A stretch of 23,830 bases of DNA from an uncultured bacterium (lineage in GTDB: Bacteria > Cyanobacteriota > Vampirovibrionia > Gastranaerophilales > Gastranaerophilaceae): NCBI GenBank assembly GCA_949288685.1, contig CASELB010000048.1:1-23830 (forward strand), in the 5' to 3' direction. The notes below the pieces were generated by a model. It was not told the origin of the DNA, ran no database searches, and worked only from the letters and a program-made list of their open reading frames with translations. Positions 1 to 6,960 of the stretch are shown piece by piece. The stretch's first letter is position 1. Each line of letters starts with the position of its first letter. A program made the translations under genes and the position numbers.

Positions 1-24
1 CACAGTCAGTTTTTTTATCGTCAT
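1..24 (-). CDS. Start of an unidentified gene running off the left edge
   Basis: Only the first eight codons are in the window (M-T-I-K-K-L-T-V). A strong Shine-Dalgarno, GGAGGT (minus strand, positions 34-29), lies a few bases before an ATG at 24-22, so this is very likely a true translation start. The product cannot be recognised from eight residues. The gene is divergent from the DUF3326 gene that starts at 153. A 7-bp inverted repeat (36-42 with 58-64) lies in its presumed leader, its 3' arm abutting the Shine-Dalgarno. Confidence 0.6.
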
Positions 25-117
25 TTTTACCTCCTTTTTCTCAGATACACTCTTTCCGAGAAAACTAACTTCTAAATTATGTGTTCGTTTGTAATGAAAT
101 TCATTACCATATAAGGG

Positions 118-146
118 TATACAGTTGGAGTATTTGGTTTTATAAT
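118..146 (+). promoter_or_regulatory. Promoter of the DUF3326 gene; -10 box six bases from the ATG
   Basis: TATAAT at 141-146 is followed by exactly six bases and then the ATG at 153. A weak -35 (TATACA at 118-123, 4/6 to TTGACA) sits 17 bases upstream. No Shine-Dalgarno precedes the ATG. Transcription would start at or next to the initiation codon, so a leaderless mRNA is inferred. The surrounding ATATAT run makes the exact -10 register uncertain. Confidence 0.5.
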
Positions 147-152
147 ATATAT

Positions 153-1100
153 ATGGAGAAATTAGGAGCTTTTATTGTACCGACAGGAATAGGCGCATCA
201 ATAGGCGGGTTTGCCGGCGACGCTTCGGTGTATGCAAGACAAATTGCAAAGCACACCAGACTTATAGTAAACCCGAATGTGGTTAATGCCGGATGTTTTT
301 CAGGTATAACGCCAAACATGCTTTATGTAGAAGGATACGCTATAGATGAGTTTTTTAAAGGTAATATCTCCTTATCACCAAGAACAAATAATAAAATCGG
401 TGTAATTTTTGACAAAGCTATCCCGCAGAGAGTTTTAAACGTACATATAAATACTATTAACGCAGTAAAAACCGTTTACGGAGTAAATGTAACAGAGTAC
501 ATAATAACGGATGAGCCTGTAGGTGTATATTTTGAAAATAAAGGGAATTATTCAACCGGCGGAATAACATCACCGGAAACACTAATTAGAAGTGCTAAAA
601 AATTAATCAATAACGGAGCTGATGCTATTGCCGTAGTATGCAGATTTGAGGAAGATAATTCTACAGATTACTCTAACGGCATCGGTGTTGACCCGATTGG
701 TGGAGTGGAAGCAATAATCTCACACTATATTACAAGAGAACTCAAAATCCCGTGTGCACATTCTCCTGCCTTTGATGATATAAGTATTTCAACGGATATA
801 GTAGATGCCAGATGTTCAGCCGAATATATAACCCCGACATTTCTTCCCTGTATATTACTGGGACTGCAAAATGCACCGGCTATAAATTCTAATGACGGAT
901 ACACAATAGATAATCTTGACTTTTTACTTATGCCGCACAATTCCTTGGGATCAATACCGGTATTTGAATGTATAAAAAGGGATATTCCGGTATATGCCGT
1001 TAAGGAAAACAATACTCTTTTAAATGTAACAAATGATAGAATTAAACAAAAATGTGGTATATTATATACATACAATGAATTTCCGGAGGGCTTACAATGA
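153..1100 (+). CDS. DUF3326 family protein
   Basis: 315 residues. It matches my memory of DUF3326, a family of unknown function typical of cyanobacteria and plastid-bearing plants. Recognisable blocks are VPTGIGA near the N-terminus, GGFAGDA, NPNVVNAG, MLYVEGYAIDEF, GVDPIGGVEAIISH, PCAHSPA and a late SAEYITPTFLPCILLGL segment. There is no signal peptide or membrane span, so a cytoplasmic location is inferred. The open frame extends upstream to 81, but family members begin only a few residues before VPTGIGA. The ATG at 153, six bases after a TATAAT, is therefore preferred, although it has no Shine-Dalgarno. The stop overlaps the start of the prepilin gene as ATGA (1097-1100), so the two are probably translationally coupled. 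No biochemical role can be read from the sequence. Confidence 0.85.
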   Translation: MEKLGAFIVPTGIGASIGGFAGDASVYARQIAKHTRLIVNPNVVNAGCFSGITPNMLYVEGYAIDEFFKGNISLSPRTNNKIGVIFDKAIPQRVLNVHINTINAVKTVYGVNVTEYIITDEPVGVYFENKGNYSTGGITSPETLIRSAKKLINNGADAIAVVCRFEEDNSTDYSNGIGVDPIGGVEAIISHYITRELKIPCAHSPAFDDISISTDIVDARCSAEYITPTFLPCILLGLQNAPAINSNDGYTIDNLDFLLMPHNSLGSIPVFECIKRDIPVYAVKENNTLLNVTNDRIKQKCGILYTYNEFPEGLQ

Positions 1101-1918
1101 AAAAAGCATTTACATTTGCAGAAATCCTATTAGTACTAATGATTATAGGAATTCTGGTAGCATTATGTATCGGTGCCGGACAGGTAAGTCTGCGGAATGC
1201 ATATAACCTGCACTACTATCGCACATTTAATGCTTTAACGACAGCCTTCGACAGTTTTATTTACCTTAGGAAACACGAAACAACTACGGAAAATGGAGAA
1301 ATAGGTCCGGTTGAGGATATACGTGCTGCGTTCAAGAACTACTGGGACAGCCTTGTTGAAGAAGGTGATCTTATGGGTGCAAAAATTGAATTTCCCGTAG
1401 GGGATACTGACCCCTATTTTGATAAAATAGAAGTAACAATACCAACCATAAAAACAAAAGATAACCCGAGCGGAGAAATTAAATACTATTGTGTATACCA
1501 CTGCGGATATCTGCGACATGACGACACAACCTGGCAAAAACATGCAGGTGATCCATCAGGCTGCGGTCCAATACTGATTCTTGTGGGTAACGATAAAACA
1601 AACTACACTTATGATTCAAGAAATCTAAATATTATTGACAACGTAGAAGTACTGCCGACATATTCCGATAACGGAATTGTAGGACGACACATTCCGGATG
1701 AGGATTATAAACCGGTTATTCCAAGATCATACAGGCAGTCACTTTGTGCCGCTTATGACAAGGATGATACACACACCGTACTCAACTATTCCTATTATGA
1801 TCAAGATACTAATTTTAATGTATCAAAATATTGCGGATACCTTCAGCAAAGTGAAATCGGTATGAGTGACTATCTTGGCGCAACATTAAAATTAATACCG
1901 CCTAAAAATATGAGATAA
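1097..1918 (+). CDS. Type IV pilin-like (prepilin) protein with Cys-rich ectodomain
   Basis: 273 residues. The N-terminus MKKAFTFAEILLVL is a class III prepilin signal: a short basic leader, likely cleavage between Ala4 and Phe5, Glu at mature position +5, then a hydrophobic helix to about residue 26. Ala replaces the usual Gly at -1, which prepilin peptidases can tolerate. The rest is a soluble domain with five cysteines, and a CGYL motif occurs twice (near residues 140 and 247). Family knowledge suggests a minor pilin or pseudopilin placed in a type IV pilus or type II secretion filament; no assembly genes lie nearby. It overlaps the DUF3326 stop by four bases. Its own stop (1916-1918) directly abuts the upp stop on the other strand, leaving no room for an intergenic terminator. 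Confidence 0.82.
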   Translation: MKKAFTFAEILLVLMIIGILVALCIGAGQVSLRNAYNLHYYRTFNALTTAFDSFIYLRKHETTTENGEIGPVEDIRAAFKNYWDSLVEEGDLMGAKIEFPVGDTDPYFDKIEVTIPTIKTKDNPSGEIKYYCVYHCGYLRHDDTTWQKHAGDPSGCGPILILVGNDKTNYTYDSRNLNIIDNVEVLPTYSDNGIVGRHIPDEDYKPVIPRSYRQSLCAAYDKDDTHTVLNYSYYDQDTNFNVSKYCGYLQQSEIGMSDYLGATLKLIPPKNMR

Positions 1919-2575
1919 TTATTTGACCGTATTAAAAATCCTGTCACCGGCGTCGCCTAAACCCGGTAAAATATAACCGTTTTCATTAAGTGATTGGTCA
2001 ATAGCCGCTGTAAATATTTCTATGTCCGGGTAAGAGTTTTTAATATTTCTAAGACCTTCAGGAGCCGCTATTAAACATACACACCTGATATGCGAAACAT
2101 CCAGCCCTTTACCTTCATACATTTTTATCGTTTCTAACAGAGAATTACCTGTTGCAAGCATAGGATCAGTTAAATAAACATAAGTTTTTTCAGGATTATC
2201 AAATTTTTCCGGCAGCTTATTATAATACCATACCGGTTTAAGCGTCTTTTCATCCCTATACATACCGATATGTCTGATTTCAGCCCTGGGAAGCATATCC
2301 GATGCTGAATCGGTAAACACAAGTCCTGCTCTTAATATAGGTGATATTATAACTCTCAAAGACCTGTCAATAGATTTTGTAGTAAATTTCATAAGCGGCG
2401 TCTCAACCTCTGTATCAATCTGAGGAAGGTTTTTGGATGCCTCATATAATAATATATTTGTTATTTGACGCGTTGCACATTTAACGCCCATAGTATCCGT
2501 ATATTTACTTCTTAATATACAAAGGTTTTCATTAACCACGGGTGTTGAAATTACAAAAACATTCTTAAATTCCAT
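1919..2575 (-). CDS. upp: Uracil phosphoribosyltransferase
   Basis: 218 residues, close to the usual 208-210. It converts uracil and PRPP to UMP in pyrimidine salvage in the cytoplasm. The PRPP-binding motif is present as DPMLATGNS (about 137-145; most homologues have DPMLATGGS). The uracil-binding end is intact: AAPEGL near 170, LNENGYILPGLGDAGDR near 196-212. The Arg-bearing SPILRAGL segment near 78-85 is also typical. The start is separated by one base from the stop of the upstream MlaD-like gene, and AAGGA in the end of that gene supplies the ribosome site, so the two are co-transcribed. The pairing of upp with an MCE gene is not a functional unit I know. Confidence 0.95.
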   Translation of the reverse strand: MEFKNVFVISTPVVNENLCILRSKYTDTMGVKCATRQITNILLYEASKNLPQIDTEVETPLMKFTTKSIDRSLRVIISPILRAGLVFTDSASDMLPRAEIRHIGMYRDEKTLKPVWYYNKLPEKFDNPEKTYVYLTDPMLATGNSLLETIKMYEGKGLDVSHIRCVCLIAAPEGLRNIKNSYPDIEIFTAAIDQSLNENGYILPGLGDAGDRIFNTVK

Positions 2576-2576
2576 T

Positions 2577-3203
2577 TTATTTATCCTTTTGCCATTTTTT
2601 TCTTAATTCACTAGCTTTATTATTAGAATTATCTAACCAACGATTTGCAAATTCAAGGAAGTTTACGAATTGTAAATTATTGTTATTCTCAGGAAGTTCC
2701 AAATCTAAATCAGCAGCATTTATACTTGCACTGAACGCAGAAATTCCAAAACAAATATCCATAAATTTGTTATACATTTCATGCAACAAACTTAAAGACT
2801 TGCTTAACCTTGTAGGATTTACAACTCTTATATAGTCGACATTTTCACCATCAGCAGCAGATTCAGGAGGATACAACTCAAGAGAGCGAGAACCTGCCAT
2901 TCCGCTAAATTCAACTGTAGCTGTCGTTCCCCACGGAAGATGCAAATCTTTATCTTTAATTATAAATTTTATATAAACATTATCATCAACTATCTTTATA
3001 TCATTTATATATCCGACTTGAACCCCCATAAGTTTAACCGGTGACCCGATAATAAGTCCGTCTATATCAGACATAAATATTTTATGCGTCTCGTATTGTT
3101 TCTGTGAATGTCTATAAAACAAAGATGCGGCAAGAATAACAATAAGTATGGCTATAATCCACACAAGTAGCTCTAATCTTATATACTTATTAAACCTGCG
3201 CAT
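2577..3203 (-). CDS. MlaD/MCE domain protein
   Basis: 208 residues from the ATG at 3203. A basic start (MRRFNKYIRLELL) leads into one membrane helix (about residues 12-30), then an MCE/MlaD domain (about 38-115) with the typical GLIIGSPVKLMGVQVGYI block and the SGMAGSRSLEL strand. The C-terminal half is short and probably helical. MCE proteins are membrane-anchored periplasmic subunits of ABC-type lipid transporters (MlaD; TGD2 in chloroplasts). The permease and ATPase partners are not in this window. The frame is open to 3284, but the preferred start gives the normal MlaD N-terminus and lies six bases after a perfect TATAAT. The gene is upstream of upp with a one-base gap. Confidence 0.87.
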   Translation of the reverse strand: MRRFNKYIRLELLVWIIAILIVILAASLFYRHSQKQYETHKIFMSDIDGLIIGSPVKLMGVQVGYINDIKIVDDNVYIKFIIKDKDLHLPWGTTATVEFSGMAGSRSLELYPPESAADGENVDYIRVVNPTRLSKSLSLLHEMYNKFMDICFGISAFSASINAADLDLELPENNNNLQFVNFLEFANRWLDNSNNKASELRKKWQKDK

Positions 3204-3209
3204 AAAATT

Positions 3210-3215
3210 ATTATA
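3210..3215 (-). promoter_or_regulatory. -10 box of the mlaD-upp operon, six bases from the ATG
   Basis: On the minus strand a perfect TATAAT (3215-3210) is followed by AATTTT and then the ATG at 3203. No Shine-Dalgarno is present and no convincing -35 is seen. A leaderless transcript is inferred. Confidence 0.5.
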
Positions 3216-3302
3216 ATACAAAAGGATTTGAAAATAATTTATACAGGACTTAATCATAGAGCTCAAAAGTATATACAAAAGCAATTAAAGTTAAATGTAA
3301 AG

Positions 3303-3315
3303 TTTTGTAACAAAA
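3303..3315. promoter_or_regulatory. 13-base palindrome TTTTGTAACAAAA, candidate operator
   Basis: The sequence is an inverted repeat (TTTTGT/ACAAAA) around one central base. The identical 13-mer occurs at 7958-7970 before the GH77-like gene. In both places 12 bases separate it from a GGCAA box. I saw no other exact copy in the window. A transcription-factor site just upstream of a -35 is inferred. Confidence 0.5.
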
Positions 3316-3360
3316 TTATATACTTTTGGCAATTTTAGTATATAAGAAATACTTTATATA
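3316..3360 (+). promoter_or_regulatory. Promoter region of the 3397 coiled-coil gene
   Basis: TTGGCA (3326-3331) is a likely -35 and TACTTT (3350-3355) or the following TATATA the -10. The block AGAAATACTTTATATA (3345-3360) is identical to 15400-15415 before the 778-aa orphan, and GCAATTTTA is also shared. A perfect 9-bp inverted repeat, TTATATACT (3316-3324) and AGTATATAA (3337-3345), flanks the -35, so an operator or DNA cruciform is possible. Confidence 0.6.
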
Positions 3361-3396
3361 TATGAGGATACTAAATACACGGAGCTATAGAAGCAA

Positions 3397-4125
3397 ATGG
3401 CATATTTATTATTACTACATCAAAAAATGAGCCTGAAGCGAAAAGTCAACAAGTTGACCTTAGCTCAAACTACTATTGGTACCCGCAAGGATAGAATTAC
3501 CAAACGGATTGAAACGGTACAAAAATCTTTTGCAAGGAAGCAATCAAAACTTGAAGCGCAAGCCAAAAGAATGACATCAATGACCAACTCTATTATGAAC
3601 AATTATTCAATGGCAGCCGCTCAACAATGTCAGATGATGCCGATTGAATACTTTATGAAAAATTCACATTCGGACGTATACGAGCAATACCAAAAATATC
3701 AAAACCGGTTCAGCGAAATGTCTAAAAAAGAAAATTATACAGAATCGGCTGATTATAAAACATTACAAGAAGAATATAACAAATTTATACAAAGTGAAGA
3801 ATATAAAAATGCATACAGCCAGGCACAAAATGCTCAAATGCAAGCCAATCAGGCAATGGCAATGCGAAAGCAAATGATACAACAGTACACCAGCACAATG
3901 ACAACAAACTTCAATGACCAGGTATCAATCTGGTTAGAGGCACAAACTCAAGCCCTTGAAGATGAAGAAGAAATGGCTCTTGCACCGTTGAATGAAGAAG
4001 ATACATTAATTGACATAGAACAAGAATCTAATGAAGCGCAATTGTCTTATGCTCAATCCAGATTAGAAAGCATTGAGTCAGCCCTCTCTAACCAAACACA
4101 AGAGGCTCCTAAATTCGGTGCATAA
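3397..4125 (+). CDS. Gln/Met-rich coiled-coil protein of unknown function
   Basis: 242 residues, not recognised. The first 60 residues are basic and helical (MSLKRKVNKL at 11-20). The middle is rich in Gln, Met, Tyr and Ala, with repeated Y-Q-K-Y-Q and QAQNAQMQANQAMAM-like runs. The tail is acidic (ALEDEEEMALAPLNEED near 190). There is no clear signal peptide or membrane span, so it is probably a long helical, coiled-coil cytoplasmic or secreted protein. The start has only a distant GGAG (12 bases away); Met11 is an alternative. It is monocistronic, with a promoter shared in detail with the 15451 gene and a terminator at 4176-4208. The shared control suggests a common lineage-specific programme, but the function is unknown. 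Confidence 0.75.
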   Translation: MAYLLLLHQKMSLKRKVNKLTLAQTTIGTRKDRITKRIETVQKSFARKQSKLEAQAKRMTSMTNSIMNNYSMAAAQQCQMMPIEYFMKNSHSDVYEQYQKYQNRFSEMSKKENYTESADYKTLQEEYNKFIQSEEYKNAYSQAQNAQMQANQAMAMRKQMIQQYTSTMTTNFNDQVSIWLEAQTQALEDEEEMALAPLNEEDTLIDIEQESNEAQLSYAQSRLESIESALSNQTQEAPKFGA

Positions 4126-4175
4126 TTAAAATCTTAATCTTACTTAAATATTATTTATCCTCACAATTACGAAGT

Positions 4176-4208
4176 CGTACTTGGATTTATTCAGGTACGC
4201 TTTTTTTT
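4176..4208 (+). terminator. Rho-independent terminator after the 3397 gene
   Basis: A stem CGTACTTGG/TCAGGTACG (9 bp including two G-U pairs) with a six-base loop ATTTAT is followed by C and a run of eight T (4201-4208). It lies 50 bases after the stop. Confidence 0.8.
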
Positions 4209-4217
4209 GTATTTTTT

Positions 4218-4226
4218 TGCTATGAT
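4218..4226 (+). promoter_or_regulatory. Extended -10 promoter of the PLP-lyase gene
   Basis: TGC-TATGAT is an extended -10 element. It lies 15 bases before the ATG at 4242, with GGAGGGG between them as ribosome site. No good -35 is seen, which is normal for extended -10 promoters. Confidence 0.5.
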
Positions 4227-4241
4227 TTAATTGGAGGGGAT

Positions 4242-5456
4242 ATGAAATACGATTTAAAACAAGCCGAAAAATCTTTAACCAAAGAATTTGAGTATATTGA
4301 TGATATAAGAGACTATAACCAGAAAAAAGTTCTTAAGGCGTTTATTGACAACAAAGTTGCACCTGAACATTTTTACACTGTTTCAGGATACGGACACGAT
4401 GATGTAGGAAAAGAAGTTTTGGACAAAGTATTTGCACAGGTATTTTGCGCAGAAGCCGCCATTGCCAGAAATCACTTTGTATCCGGCACTCATGCACTTT
4501 CCTGTGTATTATTTGGCAATTTAAGATTCGGAGACAAATTAATCTCTGTTGCTGGTGCGCCATACGATACAATGCAGGAAGTAATAGGAACAACAGGCGG
4601 GAAACGGGAATCTTTAATCGGGCACGGAATTCTTTATGACGAAATTCCACTAACCGAAACAGAAGAAGTAGATTTTGAAAGACTTGAAAGTTCTATCGAC
4701 AAAACTGTTACTATGGTAGAAATCCAACGTTCCAGAGGATATTCAACAAGAAAATCATTAAATATTGAAACAATAAAAAAAATAGTAAGTATTGTAAAAA
4801 GCAAAAATCCTGACTGCATTTGTTTTGTAGACAACTGTTACGGCGAGTTTGTAGAAAAAGAAGAGCCTCTTGAAGCAGGCGCCGACATAATTGCAGGCTC
4901 ACTGATTAAAAATCCCGGCGGAGGGATTGTTGAAACCGGAGGATATATTGCCGGTAAACAAGAATATGTAGAGCAGGCTGCAATGGCGCTCACGGCTCCA
5001 GGTATAGGGGCAGAGGGCGGAGCAATGCTAAATCAGCATCGTTTAATATTTCAAGGCTTATTTATGGCACCTTCTATAGTTTCAGAAGCGGTAAAAGGTG
5101 CTGTTCTTGCAAGCAAAGTCTTTGAAGATATCGGATACAAATCCACACCACGGCACGACGAACCGCGGACGGATATTATTCAAACTATTATATTCGACAA
5201 ACAAGAACCGCTTGAACATTTTTGTAAAACCGTTCAAGCGCTTTCACCGGTAAATTCTTATGTCACGCCAATTCCTGATGATGTACCGGGGTATGAGGAC
5301 AAAGTAATTATGGCGGGAGGAACTTTTATAGAAGGTTCAACAATTGAGCTATCTGCTGACGGACCGCTAAGACCGCCCTATGCGGCATATATGCAAGGAG
5401 GACTTAATTACGCTCATATCAAACTTGTTCTTGAAGGAATTTTAGAAGGAATATAA
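4242..5456 (+). CDS. Methionine gamma-lyase/aluminium-resistance family PLP enzyme
   Basis: 404 residues, the usual length of this family (Met_gamma_lyase, often annotated as aluminium resistance protein). It is a fold-type I PLP enzyme related to cystathionine gamma-synthases. Visible landmarks are an early SGYGHDDVG, the cofactor-binding region with SGTHALSCVLFG, the Asp-bearing CFVDNCYGEFVE (PLP pyridine contact), and SLIKNPGGG, whose lysine should form the Schiff base. The C-terminus ends with the typical EGSTIELSADGPLRPPY segment. The substrate is not established from sequence; carbon-sulphur lyase activity on a Met- or Cys-related compound is inferred. GGAGGGG stands before the ATG. rsmH follows after 34 bases on the same strand, so read-through into it is possible. 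Confidence 0.9.
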   Translation: MKYDLKQAEKSLTKEFEYIDDIRDYNQKKVLKAFIDNKVAPEHFYTVSGYGHDDVGKEVLDKVFAQVFCAEAAIARNHFVSGTHALSCVLFGNLRFGDKLISVAGAPYDTMQEVIGTTGGKRESLIGHGILYDEIPLTETEEVDFERLESSIDKTVTMVEIQRSRGYSTRKSLNIETIKKIVSIVKSKNPDCICFVDNCYGEFVEKEEPLEAGADIIAGSLIKNPGGGIVETGGYIAGKQEYVEQAAMALTAPGIGAEGGAMLNQHRLIFQGLFMAPSIVSEAVKGAVLASKVFEDIGYKSTPRHDEPRTDIIQTIIFDKQEPLEHFCKTVQALSPVNSYVTPIPDDVPGYEDKVIMAGGTFIEGSTIELSADGPLRPPYAAYMQGGLNYAHIKLVLEGILEGI

Positions 5457-5490
5457 TTATACCATGCCGGTAGAGAGTTAGGGATTAAAA

Positions 5491-6426
5491 ATGACTGAGT
5501 TTACTCACTATACTGTAATGAAAAAAGAAGCAGTTGAGATAATGAACCCCGAACCGGGGAAAATATATGTTGACTGTACACTCGGCGGAGGAGGACACAG
5601 CGAATATATTTTACAAAAAATATCTCCGACAGGGAGGCTAATTGCGTTTGATATAGATGACGACGCAATAAGTGCTGCCAACGAGCGTTTAAAAGAATAC
5701 AATAACCTGACTATTGTAAAATCCTCCTACACTAACATTAAGCAGGTACTTAATAATTTAGGGATTACAAGAATAAACGGCGGGGTTCTTCTTGACTTGG
5801 GTGCATCTTATCATCAGCTTACAACAGCAGAGCGCGGATTTTCGTTCTCTAAAGACGCACCGCTTGATATGAGATTTGACACATCTTCAGATTTTTCAGC
5901 CTATGATGTTATTAACAAATACAAAGAAGACGAACTTGTAAAGATTTTTTCCGAATACGGCGAAGAACGTTTTTCTAAAAGAATCGCAAAAAAAATTGTT
6001 GAAGAGAGGAAAAAATGTCCGATTAAAACAACAATGGAGTTATCTAACCTTATAATTAACGCCACACCTAAAATTAAATCGCACCTTCACCCTGCAACAC
6101 GCGTATTTCAAGCCGTAAGGATTGAAGTTAATCACGAGTTAAAAAATGTAAACACAATTCTTAATGAAGTCTTGGATTTATTAGATATAGGTGGTATAAT
6201 TTCAGTTATAAGTTTCCATTCTTTAGAGGATAGGCTGGTTAAAAATATTTTAAAAAAGGAGGCGCAAAAGTGCAGATGCAACAATCCAATATGTACCTGC
6301 CCACCGCCAAGAATAGAGGTCATAACTAAAAAACCGGTCTTGCCGACAGATGAGGAGATTAGAGTTAATCCGCCGTCAAGGAGTGCAAAACTCAGAGCGG
6401 CTAAATGTATCAGAGTATGGGGGTAG
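5491..6426 (+). CDS. rsmH: 16S rRNA m4C1402 methyltransferase RsmH
   Basis: 311 residues, normal for RsmH (MraW). It transfers a methyl group from S-adenosylmethionine to N4 of C1402 of 16S rRNA in the ribosomal P site. The N-terminus HYTVMKKEAVE and the SAM-binding loop VDCTLGGGGHSEYIL (about 28-42) are intact. Also typical are LLDLGASYHQL, RGFSF, PLDMRFD, ATRVFQAVRIEVN and SFHSLEDRLVKN. The C-terminal CRCNNPICTCPPP cluster and the NPPSRSAKLRAA end match the family. In most bacteria rsmH opens the division and cell-wall cluster; here it is followed at once by an FtsL-like gene. Confidence 0.96.
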   Translation: MTEFTHYTVMKKEAVEIMNPEPGKIYVDCTLGGGGHSEYILQKISPTGRLIAFDIDDDAISAANERLKEYNNLTIVKSSYTNIKQVLNNLGITRINGGVLLDLGASYHQLTTAERGFSFSKDAPLDMRFDTSSDFSAYDVINKYKEDELVKIFSEYGEERFSKRIAKKIVEERKKCPIKTTMELSNLIINATPKIKSHLHPATRVFQAVRIEVNHELKNVNTILNEVLDLLDIGGIISVISFHSLEDRLVKNILKKEAQKCRCNNPICTCPPPRIEVITKKPVLPTDEEIRVNPPSRSAKLRAAKCIRVWG

Positions 6427-6430
6427 TCCA

Positions 6431-6922
6431 TTGGCGCAATCACTCGCTAATAATGATTATTACAGGACAAAAGCAGCAAGCAGGACTGATAGCTTAAAAA
6501 GTAAACAAAACTTTACTGATAATCCACTGGTAAAACCGGATTTTAATCGTGTTATTGAAGGGTATTTCCCGAAGGAGAATTTCGTTAGAGATATGGCGAT
6601 AAAAAAAATTAATACTACATTATGTATCCTGTTAGGTTTAATTGTTATTGTATCTTTTGCCAGTTACTACTTTGTTTTATCAACCGAACTTAAACTAAAT
6701 GAATTGAGCAGACAAACTATTATGCTTAATGACGAAAATACAGAATTACAAAACAGCCTTGATAAACTCAAATCATTTAATAATGTTGATGCGACCATGC
6801 AAAAGAATAATTTTCTTCAAAAAGCCGACATGGTTATTGAAACTCCTGAAGTTTCCGTTGATATAAATACACAGCAAAAGAAAAAATCACAACGTGTATT
6901 TAAGTGGTCAGTAGGATATTAA
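6431..6922 (+). CDS. FtsL-like division protein (single membrane span, coiled coil)
   Basis: 163 residues from the proposed TTG start. About 60 N-terminal cytoplasmic residues are followed by one membrane helix (about 62-83, TLCILLGLIVIVSFASYYFV), then a heptad-like coiled coil (about 85-116) and a polar tail. Its place directly after rsmH is where ftsL normally sits, so an FtsL role in divisome assembly is inferred from position and topology; FtsL sequences diverge widely. The frame is open back to an ATG at 6350, but that start overlaps rsmH by 77 bases without a ribosome site. The TTG at 6431 follows GGGGGT by eight bases and lies four bases after the rsmH stop. No ftsI or mur gene follows. 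Confidence 0.75.
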   Translation: MAQSLANNDYYRTKAASRTDSLKSKQNFTDNPLVKPDFNRVIEGYFPKENFVRDMAIKKINTTLCILLGLIVIVSFASYYFVLSTELKLNELSRQTIMLNDENTELQNSLDKLKSFNNVDATMQKNNFLQKADMVIETPEVSVDINTQQKKKSQRVFKWSVGY

Positions 6923-6953
6923 AACAGCGCGGGAGATGAAATACATCTCCCGC
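6923..6953. terminator. Terminator hairpin between the FtsL-like and sigma genes
   Basis: A perfect 10-bp stem GCGGGAGATG/CATCTCCCGC (6929-6938, 6944-6953) has a five-base loop. Reading on the minus strand it is followed by TGTTTT, so it best serves the sigma-factor gene. It has no T-run on the plus side but may also stop the rsmH operon. Confidence 0.7.
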
Positions 6954-6960
6954 ATATTAA

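Noticed and set aside
725..1075. Minus-strand open frame inside the DUF3326 gene
   Set aside because: It lies wholly inside a well-supported gene, with no ribosome site and no family resemblance.
6350..6430. ATG at 6350 as start of the FtsL-like gene
   Set aside because: It overlaps rsmH by 77 bases, has no ribosome site, and the extra residues only mirror the conserved rsmH C-terminus.
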